Of a stretch of DNA of 64,000 bases, positions 46,111 through 59,095 are shown piece after piece; the stretch's first letter is position 1; each line of letters begins with the position of its first letter. Both the position numbers and the translations under genes were made by a program. Below the pieces are notes generated by a model, which saw only the letters and a list, made by a program, of their open reading frames with translations, searched no databases and was not told the origin of the DNA. The stretch is from Plenodomus lindquistii. Taxonomy: Eukaryota > Ascomycota > Dothideomycetes > Pleosporales > Leptosphaeriaceae. The stretch lies in the NCBI GenBank assembly GCA_025504975.1, contig JANUWI010000010.1, positions 1,426,001-1,490,000 on the forward strand, read 5' to 3'.

Positions 46111-49100
46111 ATTATAAAAAGTAAAAGTAAAATAAAACTAAAAATTATAAAAAAAAAATATAGTATAGTTAAAATATATAAATATAGTATAGTTAAAATA
46201 TATAGTACTAAAATTATAGTATTAGTAATTATTATTATATTATATATAGTTATAAATACTAAAACTACTAAAGTAGTATAAAAATATTAGTAAAATTATA
46301 TCTATAGTACTAATTTTATATATTATTATAATAGTAAAAATATAGTATTATATATATAGAGTTAGAGCTAGGTAGTATAGAAATATATAAAATCTATACC
46401 TATAATTTATAAATTTTATTTTTAGAATAATAGACTATATAAGCATTTTATATATTATAATAAACTATTTTAAAGTTTTTATAACACTATTAAAAGTATT
46501 ATTAAAGTTATATTATATTACGTAGTTTTAATACTTTTATAATTATTTAAGTAAAAGAACTTATACTAGTTTATATATAAGTTTCTATTAGATTACCTAA
46601 CTATACTATTTCTAGGTTTCTATTAAACTCTAATAAAAAAACTAGCTCCTCTAGAGAATTTTTCTAGCTCTAGAGAATTTTTAGAATTTTAGTATTAGAA
46701 ATGCTTTTCTATACTATTTTTTAGATAAATTTAGTTTTAGTATACTAGTAGCTAGCCCTAGGCCTAATCTAGCTAGCTCTAAAAAAAAAAAAGTAGAAAT
46801 TCTCTAGTACTAGCTCTAATTCTCTAGGGCTATACTTCTAATAAGCTTATTTTTACTTATTTATATATAAAAAGTAATTTTTATAATAGTAGTAGTACCT
46901 AGTTATAGATATAAGCTAGTATCTAATCTATATAAAGCAGGGTATTTAGCCTAATATTTACTATAAATTACTTAGCGTTAAAGCTTAGCACTTTTTATAA
47001 AGAAATTCTAAAGTTTAATACCTAAATTATTTTTTTTCTAATACCTAGTAATAACATACTTATTTAAGTTTATTATTTATATAAAATTAGTTTTAATTTG
47101 TATATACTATTAGTTTCTAGAAGTTTAATAAATATAGCGCTATTATTTATAATTAGAGTTAGAGTTTAGTAGAGTTAAAGTTAGAGTTTAGTAGTAATAG
47201 AGAACTCTATCTAGAATAGCTAAGCACTAATTATATAAAATATATAGTAGAATAGTAGTAGCGTATAAAACGCAAAGTAATAAAACTAGCTCTAGATAAT
47301 CTCTAGAAATAACTATAATACTATATTCTGCTTTTTTAGTAACTATAGTATACTAGTTTATAAATAGTACTATACTAGAGTAATTAATTTTAACTAGTAT
47401 TTATATAAATAGTATAGAACTTTTATTATAGTATAATAATAGGTTATAGACTATTTTATATAGTGTATTACTATTAATTTAAAAAAAATTAAGCCTCTAG
47501 AGCAGCTAGTATAGCTAATTTAAAAGCTTAGAATACTATTAGATAGTCTAAAGTATTAAAAGTATAGCTTTATTATAATAGATAAAAATAATATAAAAAT
47601 ATACTATAAAAAATTATATAAGCTTTTATAGATAGATAATAAAAACGTATTATATATATCTATAAAAGTATAGACATTTTTCTATAATAGAAAGCTATAA
47701 AAATATTTTATTATTAATTTAGGTAAATTAGAAAATAAGTAAAATATAGATTAAAATTATATTATTAAATAATAGCTTAGTATATAGTTTAAAGTATAGA
47801 AATAATTTAAAATAGATATAGATATTATAAAAAACGCTGTAAAAACTAATAAAACTAGGTAGTTTAAAAAAGTAGAGTAGTTAAAATACTTTAAAAACTA
47901 AAATCTAGTGTATTTAGAGTATTAAATCTAGCTCTCTAATTAAAATAAAGTAAAACTATAGCTAGCTACTAAACTAATAAAATAACTAATTAAAAAGTAT
48001 ATTAGAAAATTATTAATACTACTATAAAAGATAAAACGCTAGCTTTATAGTATATAGTAAAGTAAAATTAATTAAAGGCTACTAGCCTAACTATAGAATT
48101 TAAAAAGTTAGATAATGTATATAAGTTATATTATCCGCTTTATATACTACTATCTCTAGATTATTAAAAAAAAAGAGTTATAGTTAGAGAAATCCCTACT
48201 ATAGAAAAATAGAGAAGAGAATAGCGTAGGTAGTAGTAATATAGAAGATAGTAAAAATAAATATAGTACTAATAATAGTAAAAATAATAACGCTAGTAAA
48301 AAAAGCGCCTAGTAACTCTATAAATAGCGTAAATAATAGCTAATAGATAAAATAAAAAATACGTGTAAACTATTCTACTAGTAGAAAAATTAAAAGCTAT
48401 TAGTAATATAGTTATAAAATACTCTAGATAGTAGTAATAGAAAAAATTAGATATTTATACTATTTATATTACTAAACTTATTTATTTTAGTTTTATATAG
48501 TAATACTGTTTTTTTAAATAGGCTGCTATACTATGTAGCTATACTAAGTATAAATATAGAGATAAAGCGTTTATATATAGCTAAAAACTATTTATATATA
48601 CTAGTAAAAATAGTATACTATATAAAAGTACTTTTTACTAAAGTACTACTTTCTATTATATAGTGTAAAGAATATATAGAGGAGAACTATAATTACTTTC
48701 TAGAAATGTATAAATAGTATTTTACTAATAGATTATATAGCCTAATAAGTAAAATAATTAGTATTCTAGTATATAGTAAGTATATAGAACTTAACGTAGA
48801 TAATTTAGATAATATAAACTAGTTAGAAAATAAAAAAATATTCTATTATAATAGCTACTTAATTATAGTTAAACGCTTTTGCGTTATAGCTTAAAAGTTA
48901 GTAGTAGAGGCTAAAAAGAAGCTATAGTAGCTATACTAGGTAGATAAAGCTAAAAACTATTTATTTATTAATTTAGTAAATATATAAAAAAAGAAAAGTA
49001 GCTTAGAGTTAAAGTAAAAGTAGTAGACCTTTTAAGCCTATTTTATAGAGTAATTATAGAGAAGTTAAATAGTACAGCCTACTTAGCAATTAGATGTATA

Positions 49101-49330
49101 GTTATAGAGATATAAAGAATATAAAATAGATAGTAGTAAAGCCTATATAGTATAGACGCTAGTTCTAAAATAAATAAATATATAGTTTCTAAATAATACT
49201 ACTATAGAACTATAATATACTAATTTAAATATTTCTAAAAAATAGATAACTCTAGTATAAACTATATAAAGTGCCTAAAAAATACTATTAAAAGTTTATA
49301 TAAAGGGGTATAGTAGAAAGTAAAAAACTA
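46111..49330. repeat. RIP-degraded TA-rich block, unidentified transposon remains
   Basis: TA-rich, CpA/TpG-poor DNA with no surviving frames. A few spots with residual G+C (47,900-49,300) may be the remains of coding sequence, but I could not match a domain. A sequence around 49,150-49,185 recurs at about 49,345-49,380, which shows rearranged repeat pieces. Confidence 0.7.
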
Positions 49331-50212
49331 TAAATATAGAGGTTATAACAGCGCGCTAGTTCTAAAATAAATAAATATATAGTTTCTATTTCTAGCTTTA
49401 CCTCTCTACCTTTACATATATTTTTATTTTATAGTAAATAGAATCTAGCTGTATATTACTCTTTTATTTTATATATACTCTACTTTTTATTCTATATATA
49501 TTAGAGTAGCTACTGCACTTTAATAATAGTATAGCTTTTTCTACTATAGAAGAAATTACGCTAAGTTTAAAATAATTAAATTTATAGTTTTTACTTCTAG
49601 TTTTACTTTTCTACCTCTACACACATTTTTATTTTATAGTAAATAAAATCTAGCTATATATTACTCTTTTATTTTATATATACTCTACTTTTTATTCTAT
49701 ATATATTAGAGTAGCTGCTACACTTTAATAATAGTATAGCCTTTTTTACTATAGAAGAAATTACGCTAAGTCTAAAATAATTAAATTTATAGTTTCTACC
49801 TCTAGCTTTACCTTTCTACCTCTGCACACATTTTTATTTTATAGTAAATAAAATCTAGCTATATATTACTCTTTTATTTTATATATACTCTACTTTTTAT
49901 TCTATATATATTAAAGTAGCTACTATACTTTAATAGTATAGCCTTTTTTACTATAGAAGAAATTACGCTAAGCCTAAAATAATTAAATCTATAGTTTCTA
50001 CCTCTAGTTTTACCTTTTTGCCTCTATACACATTTTTATTTTATAGTAAATAGAATCTAGCTATATATTACTTTTTTATTTTATATACACTTTACTTTTT
50101 ATTTAATATATATTAGAGTAGCTACTATATTTTAATAATAGTATAGCCTTTTCTACTATAGAATAAATTACACTAAGCCTAAAATAATTAAATTTATAGT
50201 TTTTACCTCTAG
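49331..50212. repeat. Tandem repeat, ~204-bp unit, four copies
   Basis: The marker string ATAGTAAATA recurs at 49,431, 49,636, 49,841 and 50,043, and the sequence between is alike in each copy (polypyrimidine TTACCTCTCTACCTYTACA, TTTTATTTTATAG, a CTTTTTATTYTATATA stretch, GAAGAAATTACGCTAAG). Copies differ mostly by C/T and G/A. A degraded satellite or a tandemly repeated transposon part. Confidence 0.85.
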
Positions 50213-50779
50213 CCTTGTATTAGGCCTTTAGGTAGCTTCTCTACTATTTAAGCTAGAATAGCCTATAAAGGGTTATTATAGGCTAGAGGGGGCTGTTACA
50301 CCCTATACTAAAGTATAAAGGCCTCTAGCTCTCTACTTTAGGCTAGAGATTCTATAAACGTATAGAAAAGAGGTAAAAAGTAGAGTATAAAGCCTGCTAG
50401 AGGTAGAAGAATAAAAAGGCAATAATTTATCTATTTTTAATCTCTAAATAGTATCTTTATCTGCCTATCTAATTAATCTATTCTATTTTATATTATTTAT
50501 TATAGTAATATTCTATTAGGTATTATATTTAAATTATTTAAACTACTATACGTTTATAGAGTATAGATAATTAAAATAAATTATTAACCTACTATAAAAA
50601 ATTTAGACAGTACTACTAGTAATATAGGTATAACTCTATAGGTACCTATAAACCTAGCTCTAGTACTAGACTTAAATTCTACTAGTATACAGCCTATTAA
50701 ATCTACTATATAGATTAATAAACTAACTATAAACTATAATAGCTTATAGTTACCTACTCTAAATAATAATATTAATAAA
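50213..50779. repeat. RIP-degraded DNA, possible LTR start
   Basis: TA-rich stretch in which TGTTACACCC at about 50,298, preceded by a GAGGGGGC run, looks like an LTR edge of an old retrotransposon. This is weak evidence; no matching second LTR was found by eye. Confidence 0.3.
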
Positions 50780-53450
50780 GAATTAGATATAGAGGCACGC
50801 CTCTAGAAAGCATATAAATAGTTCTATTAGAAACGCTAATATAAAAAACTAGCAGATATTAACGTACTCTAGGCCTGTTAGAAAGCTAGAGACTAGAAAG
50901 ATATTACTTTTAAAAGTGCTAGTATTTAAAGCGTTATAGTAGTTACTTTTAATCTATCTATTAGCCTACTTTATTTAAAACCCTCTAAAGTCTTTACTAA
51001 GAAAAATAGAGCAGAGTATAATTATTAGAAAAAAAACTATAAATTTTACTTCTTTAGAGCACCTATTTATTTTAAAACTTAGAAGTAAAGAATTAACTTT
51101 AGGCTTACTTATATTTTTAAGGCACTAAAGTCTCTCTAGCAGGCCTATAATAACTAAAAATAGCTAGAAATAGCCTATTTAGCTCTAATCTAGGCTAAAT
51201 TTAAAATAGTTATACTAGATTTACTAGAAATACTTTTTAAAAGGCGTTAACTAGCTTTTAAATCTCTAAAAAAGGCTAGTTAAGGCCTAAATTAGATGCC
51301 TATAGACTTTTTAGACTTTCTATAGCTACACTAGAAGGAACTAGGCTACTTAAAGCTACTAGAAATCTAAGTATTAGAGTTTATTATAGTTTTATATAAT
51401 AATATCTGTAGAGACTTTAGTTTACTTCTAGAAAATTATTAAAATACGCTAGCTTTAGTAGAATAGTTAGTAATAGTAATATACTAGTGTAAAAAGGTAT
51501 TTACTAAAAATAAAGCTAGTAAAAGTAGTAAAAAAAAAAATAAACCTAAAGTTAAGTAAAAGAAAAAAAACTCTAAAGAAAAGTTCTAGAAAGGTAAAAA
51601 GAGGGGTAAACTAGGCTATACTAGCTTAAAATAACTCTATAAAAAGTAGTCTAGTAAAAAAATAGATAAAGTTTATTACTATAGCTATAAAAAAGTTAGT
51701 TATATTTAACCTAACTACCTAAAAGGTAATAGAGGTTAGAAAAACTCTAAAGGATCTAGTTTAGAAAAAAGTAAAAGGTAGAAGGACTAAATATAGTTTT
51801 TACTACCTATAGAGCTTTAATTACTATAATTAGTACTAAGTAGATTCTACCTAAAGCTCTCTAGCTAAAACTATTCTAGCTATTTATAATTAAGTTTAGA
51901 ATAGGCCTATTAGAGTTTAAAAAAGCTCTGCTAGATAGTAGCTTATAGCTAAATTTAATATTATAGATATTAATAAAAGAGTTTAATTTTAATATTACTC
52001 CTTTTTTATCTTTTATTACTAAAGGTGTAAATAGAGGCTAGCTAAAAGTGTATAGTATAACTCTAGTTAAAGTTACTATTACTAATTCTAGAGGTTATAA
52101 GTAAATCTAGAGGATTCTATTTATAGTATCTAACTTTTAAAAGTTTTCTATATACCTAGAGCTACCCTAGATAGATTTTTGCTTTCTAAAAATCAATTAT
52201 ACTACTTAGTAAATGCTCTTTAGAGGTAAAAAAGCAAAGAACTAGGGCCTTTTTAAAAAAATTAGAGTAGAAAGAGCTAAATAGTTTAAATGTACTATAA
52301 AAGACTCTATAATAAACGTCTATACGCTTTATATTAGCTCTATAGCCTATAGTAACCTAGTATAAGCTACTTTTATATAAATACTACTAGAATATATAGA
52401 TTTTATAAACGTAGCGTTAAAAAAGGATTTATTAATTTTTTTTAACTATAGCTTAGCTAATTTTACTATCTAGACACTAGAAAAGTAGATACTACTATAT
52501 TAACTACTATACAACCTTTTAAAAACTAAATTTAAAATTCTAAAGAAGTATATAGATAACTACTTATCTAGAGGTTAGATATAGAGGTTAAAGTCTCTAG
52601 TAGAGGCACCTATTCTCTTTATAAAGAAAAAAGATAGTAGTTTAAAGCTATACATTAACTACTAGAGTTTTAATAAAATTATAGTAAAAAATAGGTACCT
52701 ACTACCTCTAATTACTAAATTTTTAAATAAACTAAATAAAGTAAAAATTTATATAAAGCTTAATATCTGCAACGCCTACAATAGAATTAGAATTAAAAAA
52801 AAAAATAAGTAGAAAATAGCTTTTAGAATCTAATATAGGCACTTTAAATACTTAGTAATACCTTTTAGGCTTACTAATACTCTAGTATAGTTCTAGGCCT
52901 ATATTAACTAAGCTTTAGTTAATCTAGTTAATATAACTTATATAGTGTACTTTAATAATATTTTTATTTTTTCTAATAATAAAAATAAGTATAAAGTCTA
53001 CGTCTAGAAGATATTTAGCTATTTACGTAAAGCTAAGCTATATATAAAGCTTTTAAAGTATAAATAGAAAATATAGTATATAGAGTACCTAGAGTATATT
53101 ATTATACTAGAAGGGATCTCTATTAATCTAGAATAGGTTAAAATAGTTTAAAACTAGCTATAATCTACTATAGTGCGTAATATCTAGGTGTTTATTAGAT
53201 TTATAAACTACTACTAGAGATTTATTATAAATTTTTTAAAATTAGCGCTACTTTTTATAAAACTAACGTAGAAAGCGCTAGAGGCGGCCTAAAGCGGGCT
53301 ATAGATAAAAAAAAAGAAAAGCTAGCTATTTAATTTTAGTACTAAAAGTAAAGTAGCTTTTTAAAAAATAAAAAATGCTTTTCTAGAAGTATTTATATTA
53401 GTACATGTTATAGAAATAGGTGCTTAGAAATAATTAGAAGATAGATTATT
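50780..53450 (+). mobile_element. RIP-degraded Ty3/Gypsy retrotransposon relic
   Basis: Frame-by-frame reading recovers conserved Gypsy motifs with RIP changes. The zinc knuckle is at 51,672-51,715, where Cys and His codons have become Tyr (TGT to TAT, CAT to TAT). The protease active site is near 51,928-51,960, LLDSS followed by LNLI, where DSG has become DSS. The RT spans about 52,690-53,010: NICNAYNRIRIK, KWKTAF-like, ylVMPFgLTNAP-like, and at 52,948-52,980 YFNNIFIFS, where the catalytic YLDDI has become YFNN by two G to A changes. The order gag, protease, RT on the + strand fits Ty3/Gypsy. All frames are riddled with stops. Confidence 0.8.
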
Positions 53451-54700
53451 ATATTACTAGCTAGAAAGAGATTGTACTATATATACCCTTGCTACGTAGA
53501 ATTACATAGGTAGAAGTAAAAAAGCTTTATAGAAAATTCTAAAATTAGGTAGATATAGTATTAGCTAAGTACTATATACGTATAATATACCCTCTAGTTA
53601 TAGTAGATTAAACTACTTAATATTAGTAGTATTAAGCTTTATAGAGCGTTTAAAGCGGCTGTACTATAAAATCTAGCGTAACTAAAAGTTCTATTATATT
53701 ATTTAGCGCATATTAGAGGTAGTTAATCTAATACTAAGCCTAGTAAAATTAATTATTAGCTAAGCTTCTATTTTAATCTATATCTATTAATACTATAGCT
53801 TTTATTAGTACCTATATCTCTATATCTTTCTACGTAAAGCTTTTTTATGTTTATAGATTTTCTACTAATACTATTTTAACGTAGTTTAAAGTCTAGAAAG
53901 CTGCCTACGCTTACGTTACTGCTACGCGCGCTTAGCGCGCTACGCTTTTACTTTTACTTTTACTTTTATCTACGTCTATACCTGCTCTGCGCTTGCGCAG
54001 TTACCTACGTAAAAAGCGCACCCCTTTACCTCCTTTATTTAAGTTTTTAGGTAGGGAGACCTCTAAAACTTTTTTCTTTTTTAAAGAGTTTTATATTTTT
54101 TCTAACCTCTTTACTTTTTCTACTCTGCGCCGCCCTCCCCCCTACACCTTTAAAAAAGGGAAGAAAAAAAAAAGGAAAAAGTAAAGCGTGCTACTACTAC
54201 TACTACTACTATACTAGCTAGTACGTAGTTCTATTATAGTAATTCTATAGAGGAGCGCGCTATTCCCTACTTAGGCTATATATATAGCGTTTTTATATAA
54301 AGTAATAAGCGCTACTAGAACTATAATAGAATCTATAGTAAAAGCTGCTAGCTCTATACTTTTAGGTATTTATACTAACCTATATAAGTAGATAATTTTA
54401 TTAGTTAAATAAGCTTTACTAATTCTAGTATAGCTCTACTTTTGCTTTTTACTATTTCTAGGCGTTTATTACTTTTAAAGCTATAAAAATAAGTAAAAAT
54501 AAGCTTAGGCGCTTTTGCTGTAAACTCTATCTACTTTTAAAAGTGCTAAAAAAAAAAAAAAATAAACTTTTTACTTTTAGCGCAGCCTCTACTACTAGCA
54601 AGTAAGCTAGTCTTTTTTTATAATATAAAAATATTAAGAGGTTAATTAGTAAGCTTATTAATAAAGTAATAAAGTAGATCTAGCTTTTTTTCTAGGCGCT
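53451..54700. repeat. RIP-degraded DNA with short GC-containing islands
   Basis: TA-rich DNA with C and G preserved mainly in CpG/GpC runs, such as the short inverted repeats GCGCGCTTAGCGCGC (about 53,927) and CTGCGCTTGCGCAG (about 53,985). One short open frame (53,993-54,184) encodes a Lys/Phe-rich, low-complexity peptide and is probably chance. Confidence 0.55.
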
Positions 54701-57700
54701 GCTGCTAGGCGTAGCCTATAAATTCTTTAAAAATAGGCTTTAGCCTATGTATTATATTATATAAATATAAATAAAGATTATTAAATAATTATTTATTTTA
54801 CTCTAGTAATATTGTAATTTTAGCTTTTATATTTTATAGCTTTAAATAATCTTTAAAAGTATTAAAAAATTATTTAGAGAGATTTTTAGTAAGCCTATCT
54901 ACTAGCATTTTATTTATAGAGAGATAGCTAATTATAAAGAATTCTTTTTTATATTCTTACCTAAGCTATATATTCTGTATATTAACGTATTATAGCTTTA
55001 TAGTAATATGTTCTCTTTTATCTATAATAAACTAGATTATTTATTAATTATTATAGAAGATTTTATATAGCTTAGGTATAGGTATATAAAGCTTCTAGAG
55101 GAATTTTTAAAGCTCTATTAACTTTTTAATAACGTGCTTAAAAGATAGTAGCTTAGCTTTAGTTATTAACGTTATAATAGTTATTTAATAAACTGCTTTC
55201 TATATAATTACTCTTTTATAGAGTATAATAATATAGCTCTAGAATAAGCGTTGTATTTTAATATTATCTGTAAAAAAAGTATTACTATATATTATAAACT
55301 TTAAATTACTCTAGCTATACTATATTACGTAATACTTTATTTAGTAGAGATATAGAATTGTTTAGTAGGCAGCTTTAAAGTGCTGTAGAGTAAAGTTAGT
55401 AAAATATTATAAAAGTTTAAAAGTAGTAAATGTAACGTCTAGGCGCACTATTATAGTAGTATATAGAATAGATCTAATTATTTTCTAATACTTTTTAATC
55501 TGCTATTTAGTAGCTTCTCTAGTATTTTTTTCTAGCTTAGAGCTTAGAAGCAGTATATTAGAAAAATAAACAGAGTCTACTATACTAAACTTCTTTAAAA
55601 TTTTATTAATATACTTGTTATAGACAAGTAAAATTATTTTTTTTACTTAATCTCTAATTACTTATATCTCTAGAAACTACTTAATTAATTCTTTATTCTC
55701 TATTTAATATTTGTTTTTAAAAGTTATTACTACCTAGTAAGTTTATATAACATTACTTTAGTAATATATAATTAGAATATTATTAATATAGAAAAATAAA
55801 TAGATTTTCTAATTAGGCGTGTAGAAGAGATATAGTTTTTTTTTTTAAAATAATTAAACTAAACTGTTTAAAAGTTACAGAGAGCTTCTAGTACTATAGA
55901 AGTAGTAAGTTATAGAGGCTATATAAAGTTTAGAGTAGTAGTACGCACTTACCTATAAATTTATAGCTATTTAGTAGCTTATAAATAACATTATTTTAGT
56001 AATCTATAGAGGTATTTAGAAATGCTCTAATAACGTTATACTAGTTTATTTTAAAATCTTAGTAAGCTATAATAGCTATAGCTAGCTAGAAAGTATAAAA
56101 TATAAATATTATAGCGTACGTTAAATAGAGTGTGTTAATAAACTAGAGATTACTTTATACTACTATCTAGGCTTTATACTTTAGAAAATATCTATTTTTA
56201 TTAAACTTATAAATAAATACCTATTTAAAAGAAAATAGCTGCTTTTAAACTGCAGAGCGCTTTATAATTTTCTAGATACCTTTAGAATAAAGCATGTTAA
56301 TCTTTTAGTTATAAACTTAGTAAAATAATAGTCTAAAAGAGTGTATATAAAAATTCTTCTATTTAATAGAGAGTTTTAGAAGCTTATTTTAGTAGATTCT
56401 TCTAATTTTTAAGTTTTAGAATCTAGTAGTTCTATAAATAGCTGCTCTAATTACTGCGTAAATAGTAGCGTATTTTTAGTAAGTATAAATAAAGGCTTAG
56501 TTTAAAAGATTCTAAAGAAAATCCTCTATATTAATCCTATTTAAAGGATTGTATATAAAATATACTCTAGAAGTAGTATTACTTTTTAATACTAGAGTAT
56601 TAGAATCCTCTCTACAGACTTTTCTACTCCTGCGAATAGGTAATCTATCTCTAGTTATTATAGAGCGCAGAGGAGGTAGGCGTACTTATTATATAGCTGT
56701 AGATACTACTTTAGATAGTGCTATAGAAATAGTAGTTACCTAAAAAGTAGCTAGTTATTAAGCTTTAGACGCTTTATAAAGCGCTTTATTAATATTATAA
56801 TAAAAGTTTTCTAAAATTTTATTAATATTAGGCAGCAGGCCTGTTTTTATAGAATAAAGCTTATTTTATAGGCTGCTACTATAATAGCTAGGTCTAATAG
56901 AGTTAGGTATAGGCTCTAGAGTGTATAAACTAGAAAAGCTATTTAAATCTACGTTAATCCTTTATAACGCGCTAGCTAAGTGTGCTACTAATAGTAGAAA
57001 AGGCTTCTATAGTACTTAATAATTAGATTAGCTATTTAAATTATTAGCTACTACTATATTCTCTCTACTCTCTAGCTAATAAGCTAGGTTTAATTTACGT
57101 AGTACTACTTCTATATTATTAGGCTTATTTATAGCTTTAAAAAGTTAATTAAGCTAATTAAAATCTTTAGGCTTATTTTTCTCTATTTCTAGTACTAATA
57201 CTATTTATTATAGCTTTTCTATTATCTAAAGAGCTAGCTTTTTAAAGTTATAGAAAAGATTTTTATTAAAAGTAATATTATGTATAGTAATAATAGAGTT
57301 AAGCTTAGAGATTTATATTTTATATATATTAGATAATCTGTATTTTACTAGATATCTAATATAGCTTTATAGAGTTACTTTAAAACTCTATTTATAATGT
57401 CTAGCTGCTCTATCTCTATTAAAAGGATAGGCTCTATAGCTATAGGCGTAAATACTGCTCTAATCTAGCTATAGATTAGCTATCTAAAGTTTAATCTACA
57501 CTAGTTAATACTATTTAAACTACCTTTAAAACTATTAAAAAAGCGTTTTATTTAGAGACTGTATATTCTAAGTTTAGAATAGGCTTATATTATATAGCTA
57601 TATTACTACTTTAATAATATAAAGCTATAACTTTTTAAGTAGGTTAGTAGTAATTTTTATTTTAATTTGCTTTATAATAATTTTTTTACCTGCTTTTTCT

Positions 57701-58665
57701 AGTCTACTATTTAGTTTATAGGTGTAAAAAGGTAAGCTTTTACTTTTAATACCTATATTTTCTATCTATATTTTAAAATCTAATAATCTACGCTAGAGAA
57801 GCGTTACTACGTTATTATTTTATATAATAATGTAGATTTTAAGCTTGTACTAGATATAGATTATACTCTAGAATATTTTAAAAATACTAAAAAATTTTTT
57901 TACTTCTTTTTCTATAAGGCTATAGGTATAAAGCTTACTACTATAATTATCTTTAATAATAAGTATCTACTATTCTCTAGAGCTTCCCTGTAGCATATTA
58001 AAAAGATTCTATAATACTTTCTAATATAGCTAAGTAGGCTATTTTTAAAGCCTTTATAAAATAATTTAGCTAGCGTAAGTTATAGCGTAGTATTTATACT
58101 TCTTCTATAAAATACTATTTATCTATATACCTCTAGTGTACTTTATAAGTATTTAGAGCGCCTCTAGACTAAAGTAGCTAGATTTAGTATACTAAAGCTC
58201 CTCTAAATTAGAGCGTAGGTAGGTAGTAAAAAATTTTTTTATTAAAGCTAAAATTATATTTATAGCTAAGAAGTAGATAGTAATAGGCTTATATTCTATA
58301 AAAGTTAAATTCTATTTATATATTAACTAGGCTAATATAACGCTTTTTTTATAACTACTATATTATAGTATTGCGTCTAGTTTAAAATACTACGCTTTTT
58401 TATTTTAGAGTAGAGCTTTTAATATAATATTAATATAGAACTCTTCTACTACTACTATATTAAATAGTACTAAGTCCTCTATACACTCTCTATATACTTC
58501 TATAAAGACGTTTTTTATTACTTAGGTGCCTATTCTAGAGATCTAAAAGGACTAGGTGCCTATTTCTACTATAAAAATTTCTTTACTTTTTTTAAAAGTA
58601 CCTAGTTTAAAATAATTAACTAAATTAACTAAGTAGAGAGCGCCTTTATTATTTAAAATCGTACT
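54701..58665 (-). mobile_element. RIP-degraded Ty1/Copia retrotransposon relic (minus strand)
   Basis: On the minus strand, RNase H end sequence is readable at about 54,880-54,940 as INKMLVDRLTKNLS (Copia: T.EMLADGLTK.L). The RT catalytic box is at about 55,770-55,800 as FFYINNILII, that is YVDDILII with three G to A changes. Remains of the protease/pre-integrase region seem to lie near 58,100-58,600, but no gag was found before the sequence stops at the first telomere repeats (58,666). Order and motif style indicate Ty1/Copia; it is not a close copy of the intact Copia element in this window. Confidence 0.75.
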
Positions 58666-58757
58666 TTTAGGGTTAGGGTTAGGGTTAGGGTTAGGGTTAG
58701 GGTTAGGGTTAGGGTTAGGGTTAGGGTTAGGGTTAGGGTTAGGTTAGGGTTAGGGTT
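58666..58757 (+). repeat. Telomeric (TTAGGG)n array, ~15 units
   Basis: TTAGGG repeated without interruption except one 5-nt unit TTAGG near 58,740. The G-rich strand reads to the right. It follows the RIP-degraded Copia relic directly and is followed by a PLE terminal repeat, so it is now an interstitial telomere. Confidence 0.97.
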
Positions 58758-58819
58758 AAAGAGTGACAAAGCCACTGAAGAAGAACTCGATTGGATTTTA
58801 TTCTTTCTGTAAAATGAAG

Positions 58820-58891
58820 ACTCTAAATACCTCTTGTGAGGAGATACTTTTCGTTTCTTGTTGGATCTACAGAAAGAAACTCGTCAGGAGC
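58820..58891 (-). ncRNA. Type I hammerhead ribozyme, copy 1
   Basis: On the minus strand: stem I strand GCUC (58,891-58,888), core CUGACGA (58,887-58,881), stem II GUUUCUU/AAGAAAC, 7 perfect pairs including G10.1-C11.1 (58,880-58,874 with 58,859-58,853), core GAAA (58,852-58,849), stem III AGUAUCUC/GAGGUAUU, 8 pairs (58,848-58,841 with 58,833-58,826, loop CUCACAA), cleavage triplet UUA (58,826-58,824) and the other stem I strand GAGU. Cleavage would fall between 58,824 and 58,823. The whole conserved core is present. Confidence 0.9.
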
Positions 58892-58904
58892 GACAGGAGA
58901 GCAG

Positions 58905-58912
58905 TTTATATA
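58905..58912 (-). promoter_or_regulatory. Candidate TATA box in pLTR
   Basis: TATATAAA on the minus strand, 13 nt before the hammerhead. The same sequence is in all pLTR copies. A typical TATA-to-start distance would put initiation inside or just after the ribozyme, so the role is uncertain. Confidence 0.3.
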
Positions 58913-59095
58913 CATCGCCTCGGGGGGATTCCCCCGATGAGTCTGCCTTGCCTCCGAGATAAGCGCTGGGCTTGTCTCAGAATACCGGTTTTACAGTGGG
59001 ACCGGCGGCAAGCAAAGGATATCGTTCGCTGGGCTTATCTGTAGAGATGTTGGCCCGAGGGGAGCGTGTTGGTATTCATAGTTCTGGTTAGCCAA

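Larger units (their letters stand above)
58756..59095 (-). repeat. PLE 3' pLTR, copy 1
   Basis: 340 bp, matching 62,761-63,100 with a few substitutions and 63,161-63,500 with none that I see. It includes a hammerhead ribozyme and, on the + strand at 58,920-58,937, a 7-bp GC-rich hairpin (TCGGGGG/CCCCCGA, loop GATT). Confidence 0.95.

Noticed and set aside
49331..50212. CRISPR-like array
   Set aside because: The repeats are 204 bp and directly adjacent, with no spacers; the genome is eukaryotic.
53993..54184. 63-codon frame in the TA-rich region
   Set aside because: Low-complexity Lys/Phe content and RIPped surroundings; most likely chance.
58763..59044. 93-codon plus-strand frame found in all three pLTR copies
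   Set aside because: It is antisense to the element's genes, begins with GTG, overlaps the hammerhead and hairpin, and its conservation is explained by the repeat itself.
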